From: Phenylobacterium zucineum HLK1
GTDB lineage: Bacteria > Pseudomonadota > Alphaproteobacteria > Caulobacterales > Caulobacteraceae
Reading direction: 5' to 3'
Assembly (NCBI RefSeq): GCF_000017265.1
Contig: NC_011144.1
Location: 1,116,001 to 1,180,000 of the forward strand
DNA length: 64,000 nt
Shown here: positions 38,537 through 48,335 of the stretch, piece by piece
How the letters are laid out: each line of letters begins with the position of its first letter
How positions within the stretch are numbered: the stretch's first letter is position 1
Notes under the pieces: generated by a model
What the model was told of the DNA's origin: nothing
Databases searched by the model: none
Seen by the model: the letters and a program-made list of their open reading frames with translations, nothing else
Made by a program: the position numbers and the translations under genes

Positions 38537-38812
38537 ATGAACAGCCTCGCCCCCGCAGCCCAGATCGCCGCCATCGCCGCGGCCGTGAGCGGGCCGTTCC
38601 TGGCGGGGCTGGCGGTGGTGATGTGGTCGAAGGCCCGCGCCGCGCGCCGCCAGCAGCGGCTGGCCGAGCTGGAGGGCGACCTGCGCGGGCTCTATGGCAA
38701 GGTGGCCGAGGACGCGGTGCCCGAACGGCTGGCGATGGTGGTGGACGCGCTCGAGGAAGGCCAGGCGCTCAAGCCCGCAGGCAAGGCCGCCGACAGCAAG
38801 GCGCCGGCTTAA
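38537..38812 (+). CDS. Small single-span membrane protein
   Basis: 91 residues. One membrane segment (AAIAAAVSGPFLAGLAVVMW) is followed by a basic stretch (SKARAARRQQR) and an amphipathic, coiled-coil-like helix ending in a Lys/Ala tail. AAGAAGG precedes ATG 38537. No family recognised. It is convergent with the small membrane gene at 38819. Confidence 0.6.
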   Translation: MNSLAPAAQIAAIAAAVSGPFLAGLAVVMWSKARAARRQQRLAELEGDLRGLYGKVAEDAVPERLAMVVDALEEGQALKPAGKAADSKAPA

Positions 38813-38818
38813 GGGGCG

Positions 38819-38974
38819 TCAGCCGCGCGAGCGTTTCCAGAACACCTGCACGGCCAGGACGATCAGGCAGACGACCAGCAGGAAGCCTGCTATGGCGCGG
38901 GCCGCGTCCACGAGGAATCCCACGACCGCGAGCGCCACGATCGCGGCGATGAGGATGCCGATCCATTTTCCCAT
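38819..38974 (-). CDS. Two-helix small membrane protein
   Basis: 51 residues, MGKWIGILIAAIVALAVVGF then AIAGFLLVVCLIVLAVQVFW and a basic end KRSRG. Two membrane helices fill almost the whole protein, as in YtpI- or DUF-type small membrane proteins, but no family can be named. The hydrophobic/basic pattern and an in-frame stop right after the basic tail support a real gene. Confidence 0.55.
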   Translation of the reverse strand: MGKWIGILIAAIVALAVVGFLVDAARAIAGFLLVVCLIVLAVQVFWKRSRG

Positions 38975-39089
38975 GACCGGGGAATGCGCGCGGGAGCTTC
39001 GGCGTTCCGGTGACGGTGAAGCTTTTTTCGCCCTCGTGCGTTTGAACACGACCGGCGGCGCGGGGGCGCCGCCCGAGCAAGGGGGGGTC

Positions 39090-41051
39090 ATGCGGCGGAG
39101 AGGCGAGGGAGTCCGGACGCGGCTGGCGGCCGCGACGGCGGTCGCGGCGCTGGCCGGGGCGCTGGCCGGGGCGGGGTTGACCGCCGGGACGGCGCAGGCG
39201 GAGGAGGCGGCCGCGCCGCCGGGACCCGCCCAGGCGCTGGGCGAGCTCTCCATCGAGGAGCTGTCGCAGGTCAACGTGACCTCGGTCTCCAAGCGGCCCG
39301 AGCCGCTCGGCCACGCGGCGGCCTCCATCTACCTGATCACCAACGAGGCCCTGCTGCGCTCGGGGGCGATGAGCCTGCCCGAGGCCCTGCGGCTCGCGCC
39401 CAACGTCGAGGTGCTGCGGATCGACGCCCTGGACTATTCGATCAGCAGCCGCGGCTTCGCCGGCTTCGAGAGCTCGAACAAGCAGCTGGTGCTGGTCGAC
39501 GGGCGCAGCGTCTACACCCCGCTGTTCTCGGGCGTGGACTGGGACCAGCACCACCTCGTCATGGAGGATATCGAGCGCATCGAGGTGATCAGCGGGCCGG
39601 GCGGGACGCTGTGGGGCGCGAACGCGGTGAACGGCGTCATCAACGTGGTCAGCAAGAGCGCCTTCGACACCGACGGCCTGCTGGCGGCGGCCAACCTCGG
39701 GACGCTGGACAGCGACGTGCGGCTGCGCGCGGGTCGCCCGCTGGGCGACATCGCCGCGGGCCGGGTCTACGTCACCGCCTTCCGGCGCGGCGACCTGGAG
39801 ACGGCGGACGGCGCCGACGCCAACGACGGCTGGGACGGCTGGCAGGCCGGCTTCCGGGTCGACGTGGCGGGCGACCGCGACACCTTCACCCTGCAGGGCG
39901 ACGTGCAGGACGCCGACATCCCCGAGAGCCTGGGATTCGCCTCGGGCTATGCGCGGGGCGGCAACCTGGTGGCCCGCTGGACCCGGCGGACGGCCGGAGG
40001 GACACAGCTGGAGCTGCAGGGCTACTACGACGTCATGGAGCGCGAGGCGCGCCAGGCCCATGACGAGCAGCGGGTCTGGGACGCGGCGCTGCAGGTCTCG
40101 CGGCCGATCGGGACGCGCCACCAGCTGGTGGCCGGCGGCGGCTACCGGGTGACCAAGGACGAGTTCCGCACGCTCCTCGAGCCGCAGCTGCTGGCGACGC
40201 CGCGGCGCACGACCGAGATCGGCAACCTGTTCGTCGAGGACGAAATCGCCCTGACCCCCGAGCTGCTGCTGGCGGTGGGGGTGAAGCTGGAGACGAACAG
40301 CTACACCAAGGCCGAATGGATGCCGAGCGCGCGGCTCGGCTGGCGGGTGAGCGAGCGGCAGTTCCTGTGGGCCTCGGTGTCGCGGGCGGTGCGCAATCCC
40401 TCGCGCATCGAGCGGGACTTCACCATCGAGGGCCTGGTGCGGCCGGGCGTGATGGGCTCGGAGAAGCTGATCGCCTACGAGGGCGGCTGGCGCGGGCGGC
40501 TGACGCCGCGGGCGACCGCCTCGATCACGCTGTTCTATCACGACTACGACGACATCCGGACGAACGAGCTGACCCCGCCGGGGACCCTGCCGATCGTCGT
40601 CGGCAACGGCATCGAGGGCGAGACCTGGGGCGTGGAGGCCTGGGCCGACGTGCAGGTCACCGACCGCTGGCGGCTGAGCGTCGGCGGCGTGCGGCTGGAG
40701 AAGCAGTTCCGGATCAAGGACGGGGTCATCGACCTGTCGGGCTTCGAGGCCGCCGGCGCCGATCCCGCCTGGTGGCTCAAGGCCAACTCGCACATCGACC
40801 TGACCGACCGGCTGAGCCTGGACGTCGGGGTTCGCGCCTTCGACGCCATCCCGCGCCTGGCGCCGGCCGACTACGTGGGCGCGGATGGCTATGTGGAGGC
40901 CCAGGCGCGGCTCGCCTTCAAGGTGCGCGAGGACCTGGAGCTGTCGCTCACCGGCCTGAACCTGCTGCACGCCCGCCACGCCGAGGCCAGCGAGGCGCGG
41001 CGCAACGAAATCCCGCGCAGCGTCCACGTCGGCCTGCGCTGGATGCGCTGA
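39090..41051 (+). CDS. TonB-dependent receptor of a YfiR/kinase operon
   Basis: A 653-residue outer-membrane receptor. Signal peptide (AAATAVAALAGALAGAGLTAGTAQAEE), then a plug domain with LGELSIEELSQVNVTSVSKR, VDGRSVYTPLF, IERIEVISGPGGTLWGANAVNGVINVVSK, and a beta-barrel ending in VGLRWMR. ATG 39090 follows a G-rich site. Its stop overlaps the YfiR start (TGATG). Because it is coupled to a periplasmic YfiR protein and a sensor kinase, it may act in signalling as well as uptake (inference). Confidence 0.93.
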   Translation: MRRRGEGVRTRLAAATAVAALAGALAGAGLTAGTAQAEEAAAPPGPAQALGELSIEELSQVNVTSVSKRPEPLGHAAASIYLITNEALLRSGAMSLPEALRLAPNVEVLRIDALDYSISSRGFAGFESSNKQLVLVDGRSVYTPLFSGVDWDQHHLVMEDIERIEVISGPGGTLWGANAVNGVINVVSKSAFDTDGLLAAANLGTLDSDVRLRAGRPLGDIAAGRVYVTAFRRGDLETADGADANDGWDGWQAGFRVDVAGDRDTFTLQGDVQDADIPESLGFASGYARGGNLVARWTRRTAGGTQLELQGYYDVMEREARQAHDEQRVWDAALQVSRPIGTRHQLVAGGGYRVTKDEFRTLLEPQLLATPRRTTEIGNLFVEDEIALTPELLLAVGVKLETNSYTKAEWMPSARLGWRVSERQFLWASVSRAVRNPSRIERDFTIEGLVRPGVMGSEKLIAYEGGWRGRLTPRATASITLFYHDYDDIRTNELTPPGTLPIVVGNGIEGETWGVEAWADVQVTDRWRLSVGGVRLEKQFRIKDGVIDLSGFEAAGADPAWWLKANSHIDLTDRLSLDVGVRAFDAIPRLAPADYVGADGYVEAQARLAFKVREDLELSLTGLNLLHARHAEASEARRNEIPRSVHVGLRWMR

Positions 41052-41587
41052 TGGGAGCACCCGCCCGGACCCGGCTGGCGGCGGCCGCGCTCGCGGCGGC
41101 GGCCCTCGCGCCCGCGGCGGCCGGCGCGCAGCCGCTGGAGACGCAGGTGAAGGCCGCGTTCCTCGCCAAGTTCGCCGCGTTCGCCTCCTGGCCCCCGGGC
41201 GTGCTGGAGACCGCGCCGGCGTTGCGCATCTGCGTGGTCGGCCGCGACCCGTTCGCCGGCGCCCTGGAGCGGGCCTCGCGCAGCCAGACCGTCTCGGGCC
41301 GGCCGCTGGCGGTGGTGCGGATGGCCGAGGTGGACCGCGGCTCGGGCTGCCATGTGATGTACGCCTCGGGCTCGGACCGGCAGTCGGCGGCCCAGGCGCT
41401 GGCGGCGGTGCGCGGCCAGCCGGTGCTGACGGTGACCGACGCGGCCCGCGGCGGCGCGCGCGGGATGATCCATTTCGTGGTGTTCGAGGAGCGGGTGCGG
41501 TTCTACGTTGACCTGGCGGAAGCCCAGCGCAGCGGCCTTGGCCTGTCCTCGAAACTGCTGTCGGTGGCGCTCACGGTGAAGCGATGA
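41051..41587 (+). CDS. YfiR family periplasmic protein
   Basis: 178 residues with a signal peptide (LAAAALAAAALAPAAAGAQ). The family pattern is clear: VKAAFLAKFAAFASWPPG, LRICVVGRDPFAGAL, GCHVMYASGS and GGARGMIHFVVFEERVRFYVDLAEAQRSGLGLSSKLLSVA. In Pseudomonas YfiR represses a diguanylate cyclase from the periplasm; here the neighbour is a hybrid kinase with a periplasmic sensor, so YfiR probably tunes that kinase. Overlaps at both ends (TGATG, ATGA) show an operon. Confidence 0.93.
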   Translation: MGAPARTRLAAAALAAAALAPAAAGAQPLETQVKAAFLAKFAAFASWPPGVLETAPALRICVVGRDPFAGALERASRSQTVSGRPLAVVRMAEVDRGSGCHVMYASGSDRQSAAQALAAVRGQPVLTVTDAARGGARGMIHFVVFEERVRFYVDLAEAQRSGLGLSSKLLSVALTVKR

Positions 41588-43398
41588 AGCTGGCCTGGCC
41601 TGACCTTACGGACCGTCGGCAGGTGGGACTCGCCTGGATGGCGGCGCTCGCGCTGACCGCCTTCGCGCTGCTGCTGGGCGGCTTCAACGAGCTCAACTAC
41701 CGGCGCAGCACCGCGGCCGACGCGGTGGCCCAGGCCCAGCTGCTGGCCGGCAGCGTCAGCGGCGCGCTGGCGTTCCAGGACCGGGAGACCCTGAGCGAGC
41801 AGCTCGGCGCCCTGCGGCTGAACCCCGCCGTGGTCTCGGCGGCGGCCTACGACGCGCGCGGGCGGCCGCTGGTGGCCTACGCCAAGGAGGGGAGCGCGGC
41901 GCCGCCGCAGACCGCCCCGCCGCCCGGCGCGCGCCGCCTGGGCGGGGCGGTGCTGGTGACCCGGGAGGTGACCGAGTCCGGGGTCCGGCTGGGGGCCGTC
42001 TACCTCTCGACCCGGCCGCAGCCGCTGGCCGGGGTGCTGATGCGGCACGGCGGGCTGGCGGTGCTGACCCTGGTGGCCTACGCCCTGCTGGCGGTGCTGA
42101 CCCGCGCGGGGCTGCAGCTGCAGCGGCGGGCCGACGAACTGGCCACGGCGAACGAGCGGCTGACCGTCGAGATGGCCGAGCGGGAGAAGGCCGAGGAGGC
42201 CCTGCGCCAGAGCCAGAAGATGGAGGCGCTGGGCCAGCTCACCGGCGGCATCGCCCACGATTTCAACAACCTGCTGCAGGTGGTGCAGGGCGCCTTCGAG
42301 CTGATCTCCCGGCGGGCGGACGATCCCGCCAAGGTGAAGGCCTACGCCGCCCACGGCCTGCACGCCACCGAGCGCGGGGCGAGCCTCGCCAAGCAGCTGC
42401 TGGCGTTCTCGCGGGCGCAGAAGCTGGAGCTGAAGCCGTTCGTCGTGGCCGACCTGATCCGCGACATGCGCCAGCTGCTGGTCCGCACCCTGGGGCCGAA
42501 CGTGACCCTCGACTTCCGCTTCGACGACGACAAGATCGCGGTGGTCTCGGACCGCACGCAGCTGGAGCTGGCGGTGCTGAACCTGGCGATCAACGCCCGC
42601 GACGCCATGCCCGACGGCGGCACGCTGACCATCGTCACCCGCCCGAGGCCCATCCCGGCTGGCCACCCGACCCTGCCGCCGGACACCTACCTGGAGCTCT
42701 GCGTCTCGGACACCGGCAAGGGCATGCCGGCCGAGGTGGCCGAGCGGGCGTTCGACCCGTTCTTCACCACCAAGGGCGTCGGCAAGGGCACGGGCCTGGG
42801 CCTGAGCCAGGTGTACGGCGTCGCGCGGCAGGCGGGCGGCGAGGCGGTCATCCAGACCGCGCCGGGCGAGGGGACCACCGTCTCGCTGCTTCTGCGCCGC
42901 TCGGACGCCGCGCCAGCGGAGCGCCCCGAGGCGGCGCGCGCCGAGGCCGGCCACGCCGCGCCGCCGAACGCGCGGGTGATGGTGGTGGACGACGACGACG
43001 AGGTGCGGCGGCTGGTCTGCGACAGCCTGGACCTGCTGGGCTACGAGGTGGAGGCGGCCGGCGACGGCCCGACCGCCCTGGCCGAGCTGGACCGCGTCCA
43101 GCCCGACCTGCTGCTGCTGGACTTCGCCATGCCGGGGATGAACGGCGCCGAGGTGGCCACGGCCGCCCGGGCCCGGCGCGGCGGCCTGCCGATCGTCTTC
43201 GCCAGCGGCTACGCCGAGACCGACGCGGTGCGCCAGGCGGTAGGACGCGGGGCGGTGATCCTGCGCAAGCCCTTCGAGATCGACGACCTCGCCCGGGTGG
43301 TGCGCGAGGCGCTGTCGCAGGCGCCTCGGCCGCAAACCGGCCATGGTCCAGAAAAGGACACAGGCGGGTCGTTGACTTTGGACGGCGGCGCTCGCTGA
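41584..43398 (+). CDS. CHASE8-type hybrid histidine kinase with receiver domain
   Basis: 604 residues. Two membrane helices (about 15-37 and 155-177) enclose a periplasmic CHASE8-like sensor ([27 protein letters not shown]), then a coiled coil and a HisKA_4-type dimerisation helix with phospho-acceptor His in [12 protein letters not shown] near residue 225. The ATPase domain follows ([30 protein letters not shown]), then REC with [13 protein letters not shown] and phospho-acceptor Asp in [12 protein letters not shown] near 514. It is co-translated with YfiR and the TonB receptor, which suggests an outer-membrane-to-cytoplasm signal path. Confidence 0.93.
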   Translation: MKLAWPDLTDRRQVGLAWMAALALTAFALLLGGFNELNYRRSTAADAVAQAQLLAGSVSGALAFQDRETLSEQLGALRLNPAVVSAAAYDARGRPLVAYAKEGSAAPPQTAPPPGARRLGGAVLVTREVTESGVRLGAVYLSTRPQPLAGVLMRHGGLAVLTLVAYALLAVLTRAGLQLQRRADELATANERLTVEMAEREKAEEALRQSQKMEALGQLTGGIAHDFNNLLQVVQGAFELISRRADDPAKVKAYAAHGLHATERGASLAKQLLAFSRAQKLELKPFVVADLIRDMRQLLVRTLGPNVTLDFRFDDDKIAVVSDRTQLELAVLNLAINARDAMPDGGTLTIVTRPRPIPAGHPTLPPDTYLELCVSDTGKGMPAEVAERAFDPFFTTKGVGKGTGLGLSQVYGVARQAGGEAVIQTAPGEGTTVSLLLRRSDAAPAERPEAARAEAGHAAPPNARVMVVDDDDEVRRLVCDSLDLLGYEVEAAGDGPTALAELDRVQPDLLLLDFAMPGMNGAEVATAARARRGGLPIVFASGYAETDAVRQAVGRGAVILRKPFEIDDLARVVREALSQAPRPQTGHGPEKDTGGSLTLDGGAR

Positions 43399-43422
43399 AT
43401 CGGAGCTACGAGGCCAGGCGCG

Positions 43423-43803
43423 ATGATCCACTCCCTCAGGCATGCCCTCACGAGCCGGATGGCGGGACCCGTGGCGACGGCGCTCGCCATGGTGCTGGCC
43501 GCGACCCTGGGCCTGGCCTGGGCGGACTGGACCGCCGACCGGGCGGTGCTGGAGCGCCGGATCGCCGAGCTGACCCAGCAGGCCGACCGCTCGCAGTCGC
43601 TGTGGAAGGCGCAGCTCGCGGCCTGTCACGCCGCGGCCGGGGCGAACCGGCTGACCGAGGCGGCCTACGAGAGTTCCGGTGGGACTCCCGAAGGAGATCC
43701 GAAGGACGCCGCCCGCCGGCTGCTGTCGCAGCAGCCCGAGGGCATCGACGTCTGCGCCCGCATGGAAAGCGCCGACCAGGCGGTCCTCTCCACCCTGAAA
43801 TGA
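43423..43803 (+). CDS. Membrane-anchored hypothetical protein
   Basis: 126 residues. One membrane segment (VATALAMVLAATLGLAWADW) near the N-terminus, then a coiled-coil-like helix (RRIAELTQQADRSQSLWKAQL) and a tail with two cysteines. No family recognised. It starts 24 bp after the hybrid kinase and overlaps the next gene by ATGA, so it probably belongs to that operon. Confidence 0.65.
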   Translation: MIHSLRHALTSRMAGPVATALAMVLAATLGLAWADWTADRAVLERRIAELTQQADRSQSLWKAQLAACHAAAGANRLTEAAYESSGGTPEGDPKDAARRLLSQQPEGIDVCARMESADQAVLSTLK

Positions 43804-44153
43804 CGTTGCGCCGGGGCCTGAAGATCCTGCTGGCCGCAGGCGCCGGCCTGGGGCTCGCCGGATGCGAGACGCTGGGCGCCGGGCGGGTGAAGCCGGCGGC
43901 GCCCCCGCCGGTGATCGCCGTCAGCCCGCCGCCGGTGGTGCAGGTCGAGCCGCCGCCGGCCCAGGCGCGCCCGCGGCCGGAGCGGAGCTGCGTGCCCCGC
44001 TCGCTGGGTCCCCCGCCGCGCTATCCCGACACCGACGCGGCCCTGCGCAACGCCGCGGGCGCCGCCGACCGCTACCAGCTGCTCGCCGCCGGCCGCCTGC
44101 TGCGCCAGAAGCGCCTGGCGGAGCTGGAACGCGCGATCGCGGCCTGCCGGTAG
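43800..44153 (+). CDS. Lipoprotein, Pro-rich
   Basis: 117 residues. Signal LRRGLKILLAAGAGLGLAGC with lipobox LAGC, a Pro-rich spacer (residues 33-60), then a short helical region (TDAALRNAAGAADRYQLLAAG, RLAELERAIAACR) with two cysteines. No recognised domain. Its ATG overlaps the previous stop; last gene of the receptor-YfiR-kinase series. Confidence 0.75.
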   Translation: MTLRRGLKILLAAGAGLGLAGCETLGAGRVKPAAPPPVIAVSPPPVVQVEPPPAQARPRPERSCVPRSLGPPPRYPDTDAALRNAAGAADRYQLLAAGRLLRQKRLAELERAIAACR

Positions 44154-44171
44154 GGGGTTAGTCCCGCATCA

Positions 44172-44402
44172 TGCAACCTCCTCCCCCATCGGGGGAGGGG
44201 GACCATGCGCAGCATGGTGGTGGGGGCTTGCCGGGGGCTCGGAGCGTGGGCCGGCCCCCTCCACCGCTGTCGCGGTCCCCCTCCCCCGACGGGGGAGGAG
44301 GGGGGCGGGCGTCGACGGGGGCCTGCAACCTAGCTCGGAGCGTGGGGCGGGCCCCCTCCACCGCTATCGCGGTCCCCCTCCCCCGAGGGGGGAGGGGGGT
44401 GG
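44172..44402. repeat. Two joined copies of the C-rich repeat with a DUF559 3' remnant
   Basis: The first copy runs from the CCTCCTCCCCC hairpin through CATGCGCAGCATG, CTTGCCGG and the second hairpin, and then reads GGGCGGGCGTCGACGGG, identical to the 3' coding end of the DUF559 gene at 34969-34985. A second partial copy follows at once (CTAGCTCGGAGCGTGGGGC, CCACCGCTATCGCGG, hairpin). It fills the gap between the lipoprotein gene and the TonB receptor terminator. Confidence 0.85.
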
Positions 44403-44412
44403 GGGGACAGAC

Positions 44413-44441
44413 GAAAACGCCCCGGCCGTGGGGCCGGGGCG
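44413..44441 (-). terminator. Rho-independent terminator of the TonB receptor
   Basis: On the minus strand, CGCCCCGGCC-ccac-GGCCGGGGCG (10-bp perfect stem) is followed by TTTTCG. It begins 29 bases after the receptor stop. Confidence 0.85.
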
Positions 44442-44470
44442 GTCGTTGCTCTCCTGGCCGAAGCCGGGGC

Positions 44471-46984
44471 CTAGAACCGGTACTGCAGCTCCACGCCGTA
44501 GGTGCGCGGGGGCACGTACGAGATGGTGCGGTTGATGAAGCCGGTGTTCGGACCGGTGTTGATCCGCGAGCCGTCGGCGCCGGCGACGCCTTCCTGCTCG
44601 AAGATGTTCTTCACGTAGGCGATCAGCGTGTAGCGGTCGTCGATGTCGTTCCAGAGCAGGCGCGCGTCGGTCTGATGCCACGCCTTCCCTTCGTTGTAGT
44701 AGCGGTTGAAGATCGAATAGTAGGTCTTGTCCTTCCACACGTGGGTCAGCGAGGCCGACAGCTCGCCGACGTCGAATTCCCAGGTGTAGTTGACGTTGAA
44801 CGTCACGCGGTGCGGCGTGGACGAGGGCAGCTTGGCCCCGTCGAGGTCCTGGTTGAGGCCCGCCGTCGGGCTGGCGAGCGCCGCGGCGGTGTTGCCGGCC
44901 AGCACCACGCCCGGCTGCAGGCCGCGCGGGTCCTCCGGATCCTGGAAGCAGCAGGCCTCCTTCAGCTCGGCGTTCAGGTAGGAGTAGTTGGCCAGGATCT
45001 GCAGGTTGTCGATCGGCTGCCAGATGGTCTCCAGCTCGAAGCCGACGATCCGCGCCTTCGGCATGTTGAAGAAGCGGGTGACGTTCAGGTCGGTCACCGG
45101 GTCGCGGCCCGTGATCGGCACCTGGATGTCCTGGTAGTCGTAGAGGAAGGCCGAGGCGTTGGCCTGGAAGGTCCCGCCGAAGGTCTTCTTCAGGCCGACC
45201 TCGTAGGCGTCGATGGTCTCTTCCTGGGTCGTGACGTTCGGCGTCAGGGTCGTGGTGCCCGAGTTGAAGCCGCCCGCCTTGTAGCCGCGGGTGTACTTCG
45301 CATAGGCCAGGGTGTCCGGATCGGGCTGCCAGTCGACGCCCAGGGTGCCGGTGATGCCGCTCCAGTCGTACTTCAGGCCGCGGTGGCGCAGGCCCGTCGT
45401 GGGATCGGTGAAGGCGGGCAGGTAGACGGCCGGATCGGTGCTGGTCCCCGGCGCGGCCACTGCCGTCACGTCCACCGGACGGCCCGTGACCCGCGAGATC
45501 GGGCAGGTGGCCGTGTAGAGGCAGAACAGCCGCGCGCTCTCGAACGAGCGCTTGCGGTCATAGGTGTAGCGCAAGCCGGCGGTGAACTTCAGCTCGTCGG
45601 TGAACTGCCAGTCGGCCTGGCCGAAGACCGCGTAGGACTCGCTGCGGTTCTCGGAGCTGCCGTAGGCGTAGCGCCGCTCGGGGTTCGGGGCGGCCGGAAT
45701 GAGCTGGGTCGCCGGATTAAGCGAGAACAGGGTGGGGTTCTCGAACCGCGCATCGTCCGGATGGCGGGCGTCCGAGAGGGTGTAGTTGGACCCTTCGCGG
45801 AACTGGTAGGCGCCGATCAGCCACTGGAGCGGGCTGTCGTAGGTCGAGGCGATGTTGATCTCGTTCGAGAACCACCAGACCTCTTCCTGGTACTGGTTGT
45901 TGCGCCGCGGATAGTAGGGCTGGGTGCTGACCGGCAGCTGGAAGGGCGCCTGGCGCGAGGTGGCGTCGAGGTCGGTCTGCAGCCGGTAGTCGTAGTAGGT
46001 GTAGCCGGCGATGTACTTCACATCGAAGCTGTCGAGGTGCAGCGTGGCGTTGAACGCGTAGCCGTTGTTCTCGAGGCTGATGTAGTTGCCGTCGTCGGTG
46101 TCGAAGCAGAACTGGCACTGGTTGCCCGGCAGGCCCAGCGGCAGGCCCAGCGCGGCGGAGTTGGGCGTCAGGGCCGCCTGAAGCGGCGAGGTGACGTCGC
46201 GCAGGCCGTAGGTGATGGTGGTGCGCCCGCCCGGGCCGCGGCCCAGGTTGTGCCACTCGGCGCTGTCGACCTTCAGCCACCACTCGAGCTTGCCGTCGCC
46301 CAGCTCGCCGTCGAGCTGGCCCTCGACCTGCCACTGGTCGCCGCGGCCGCCCTCGGACTTGCCGTTCGGATTGAGGTTCGTGAAGTACCCCTCGCCCTGC
46401 GAGTTGTAGGAGCCGGCGAGGCGGCCGCGGATGTTCCCCACCAGCGGGCCCGAGATCGCCGCCTCGGTCATCCAGGTGTCGTAGTTGCCCATACCGGCGC
46501 GCACTTCGGCGTAGAAGTCGTCGGTGGGCCGCTTGGAGATGATGTTCAGCGCGCCGCCGATCGAGTTGCGGCCGTAGAGGGTGCCCTGGGGCCCGCGCAG
46601 GGCCTCGGTGCGGTCGATGAACAGCGTCGAGCGCGCGAAGGCCGTCACCGACGAGGTGTAGACGCCGTCGTTGTACATGGCCACGCCGCCCTCGGAGGAG
46701 CGGTTGTTCGTGAAGCGGCCGATGCCCCGCATGTTGATGCGGTCGTTGTTGGTCGAATAGGCCAGGCCCGGCGTGAAGTTGGTCAGGTCCTGCACCGAGT
46801 TGATGCCGACCATCTCGCGGCGCTCGTCGGTGAAGGCGGAGACCGCGACGGGCACGTCCTGCAGGGACTGCTCGCGCTTTTCGGCGGTGACCACGAGCTC
46901 TTCGATGACGGTCTGAGCCTGCGCCGCGCCGCCGCCCAGCGCCATCAGGGCGCAAGACAGCATTAGAGTCTTTCTGGAAATCAT
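44471..46984 (-). CDS. TonB-dependent receptor
   Basis: A 837-residue outer-membrane transporter. Signal MISRKTLMLSCALMALGGGAAQAQ, TonB box ELVVTAEKREQSLQDVPVAVSA, plug motifs FTPGLAYSTNNDRINMRGIG and IDRTEALRGPQGTLYGRNSIGGALNIISKRP, and a barrel ending YGVELQYRF, the usual terminal-Phe signature. The pattern is that of the large sphingomonad/caulobacterial receptors for plant-derived or aromatic substrates; the ligand cannot be stated. ATG 46984 begins the signal; upstream in-frame residues do not look coding. Confidence 0.95.
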   Translation of the reverse strand: MISRKTLMLSCALMALGGGAAQAQTVIEELVVTAEKREQSLQDVPVAVSAFTDERREMVGINSVQDLTNFTPGLAYSTNNDRINMRGIGRFTNNRSSEGGVAMYNDGVYTSSVTAFARSTLFIDRTEALRGPQGTLYGRNSIGGALNIISKRPTDDFYAEVRAGMGNYDTWMTEAAISGPLVGNIRGRLAGSYNSQGEGYFTNLNPNGKSEGGRGDQWQVEGQLDGELGDGKLEWWLKVDSAEWHNLGRGPGGRTTITYGLRDVTSPLQAALTPNSAALGLPLGLPGNQCQFCFDTDDGNYISLENNGYAFNATLHLDSFDVKYIAGYTYYDYRLQTDLDATSRQAPFQLPVSTQPYYPRRNNQYQEEVWWFSNEINIASTYDSPLQWLIGAYQFREGSNYTLSDARHPDDARFENPTLFSLNPATQLIPAAPNPERRYAYGSSENRSESYAVFGQADWQFTDELKFTAGLRYTYDRKRSFESARLFCLYTATCPISRVTGRPVDVTAVAAPGTSTDPAVYLPAFTDPTTGLRHRGLKYDWSGITGTLGVDWQPDPDTLAYAKYTRGYKAGGFNSGTTTLTPNVTTQEETIDAYEVGLKKTFGGTFQANASAFLYDYQDIQVPITGRDPVTDLNVTRFFNMPKARIVGFELETIWQPIDNLQILANYSYLNAELKEACCFQDPEDPRGLQPGVVLAGNTAAALASPTAGLNQDLDGAKLPSSTPHRVTFNVNYTWEFDVGELSASLTHVWKDKTYYSIFNRYYNEGKAWHQTDARLLWNDIDDRYTLIAYVKNIFEQEGVAGADGSRINTGPNTGFINRTISYVPPRTYGVELQYRF

Positions 46985-47273
46985 CAGGACGTTCCCCCAA
47001 GCCGGTTCTTCGATCGCACCTTTGTGGCGCTTGGTTTCGAAGATCGGGGATGGAATCGGCGGCGTCAACAAGGCTTTGCCGTACGCCGTATCGCCAAGGG
47101 AAGACGGGCGAGCGGCGGCGAGGCGCGCGCGGGGCGAGTGGAAGGCCGGGTACGCCGGGCCGCTGTCGGCGGCGGCAAACCGGTTCCTGCAATTCCCGGT
47201 GGAGTCCGCTCCGTCTCCCCGCCGCGTTGCCCCTGCGGGGAAGCTGGGGCACCCTCGCCGCGGGGAGGCCCGG

Positions 47274-48335
47274 ATGGCGAGCTACCGACGGCGCCTGGAG
47301 CGCGACCTGGACGGCTGGATCGGCAGGGGTCTGGTGCCGGCGGCCAGCCGCGAGGCGATCCTGGCCGACCTGGGCGAGGCCCGCCGGCTGGACGCGGCGA
47401 CGACCCTGGCGGTGCTGGGCGCCCTGCTGGCCGCGGCGGCGGCCGTGGCCTTCGTGGCGGCCAACTGGTCGGCGATTCCCCGCATCGTGCGCTTCGGGCT
47501 GATCCTGGGCGTCTTCCTGGCGTCGGCCGGCGGCGCGGCATGGGCCAGCGCGCGGGAGCGGACAGTCACGACGCACGCGCTGCTGGCCGTGGCGGCCATC
47601 GTGTTCGGGGCGGCCATCGGGCTGACCGGGCAGATCTTCGACCTGACGGGCGATGCGCAGGCGGCGCTGCGGGGCGCGGGCCTGGCCGCCGCCCTGCTGG
47701 CGCTGGCCGGCCGTTCGCCCTGGCCGGCGGCGGTGGCGCTGCTGTTCATCGGCCTTGGCGACATGAGCGGGAGCGGCTGGTTCGAGGGCGCGCCGCGCTG
47801 GCCCGGCTGGCTGGTCTGGGCCGCGCCGCTGGGGGCGGCCACGGCGCTGGCCTGGCGCTCGACGCCGCTGGCGCACGCCGCGGGGATCGCCTCGATCGCG
47901 GCGGTCCTGTCGCTGACGCAGATCGCGCCGCGCCATCCGGAAGCGCTGTTCCTCGCGGCGGCGGCCGTGCTGGCGGCGCTGGCGCTGGTTGCACGCGGTC
48001 TGCGGGACGGCCGCGAGGGCGTGGCGAGCCCGCTCTACGGCTGGTGGACGTGGGGCGCGCTGATCTGGTTCGGGGCCGCCGGCCTGGGCGAGGCCTTCCG
48101 GGGCGTGCCGCACGCGGTCGCCTGGCTGGCGCTCGCGGCCGCGGTCCTGGTCCTGGGCCGGCACGACCGGCACGCGGCGGTGACCGGGGCCGGGGTGGTC
48201 GGCCTGTTCGCGGCGGGGGCGAGCCTGCTGTTCAACCTGGGGGTCGGGCTGATGACCTCGGCGGCGGTGTTCGCCGTCTGCGCCGTGGCGGCCCTCGTCG
48301 TGGCGCTGCTGCTGAAGCGGGGGCGGGCGGCGTGA
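47274..48335 (+). CDS. DUF2157 membrane protein
   Basis: 353 residues. A soluble N-terminal helix pair (RRLERDLDGWIGRGLVPAASREAILADL) precedes about ten hydrophobic segments, starting VLGALLAAAAAVAFVAANWSAIP, the DUF2157 hallmark. GGGGAGG lies seven bases before ATG 47274. It overlaps the GDYXXLXY gene (GTGA); the two are regularly found together. Function unknown. Confidence 0.92.
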   Translation: MASYRRRLERDLDGWIGRGLVPAASREAILADLGEARRLDAATTLAVLGALLAAAAAVAFVAANWSAIPRIVRFGLILGVFLASAGGAAWASARERTVTTHALLAVAAIVFGAAIGLTGQIFDLTGDAQAALRGAGLAAALLALAGRSPWPAAVALLFIGLGDMSGSGWFEGAPRWPGWLVWAAPLGAATALAWRSTPLAHAAGIASIAAVLSLTQIAPRHPEALFLAAAAVLAALALVARGLRDGREGVASPLYGWWTWGALIWFGAAGLGEAFRGVPHAVAWLALAAAVLVLGRHDRHAAVTGAGVVGLFAAGASLLFNLGVGLMTSAAVFAVCAVAALVVALLLKRGRAA

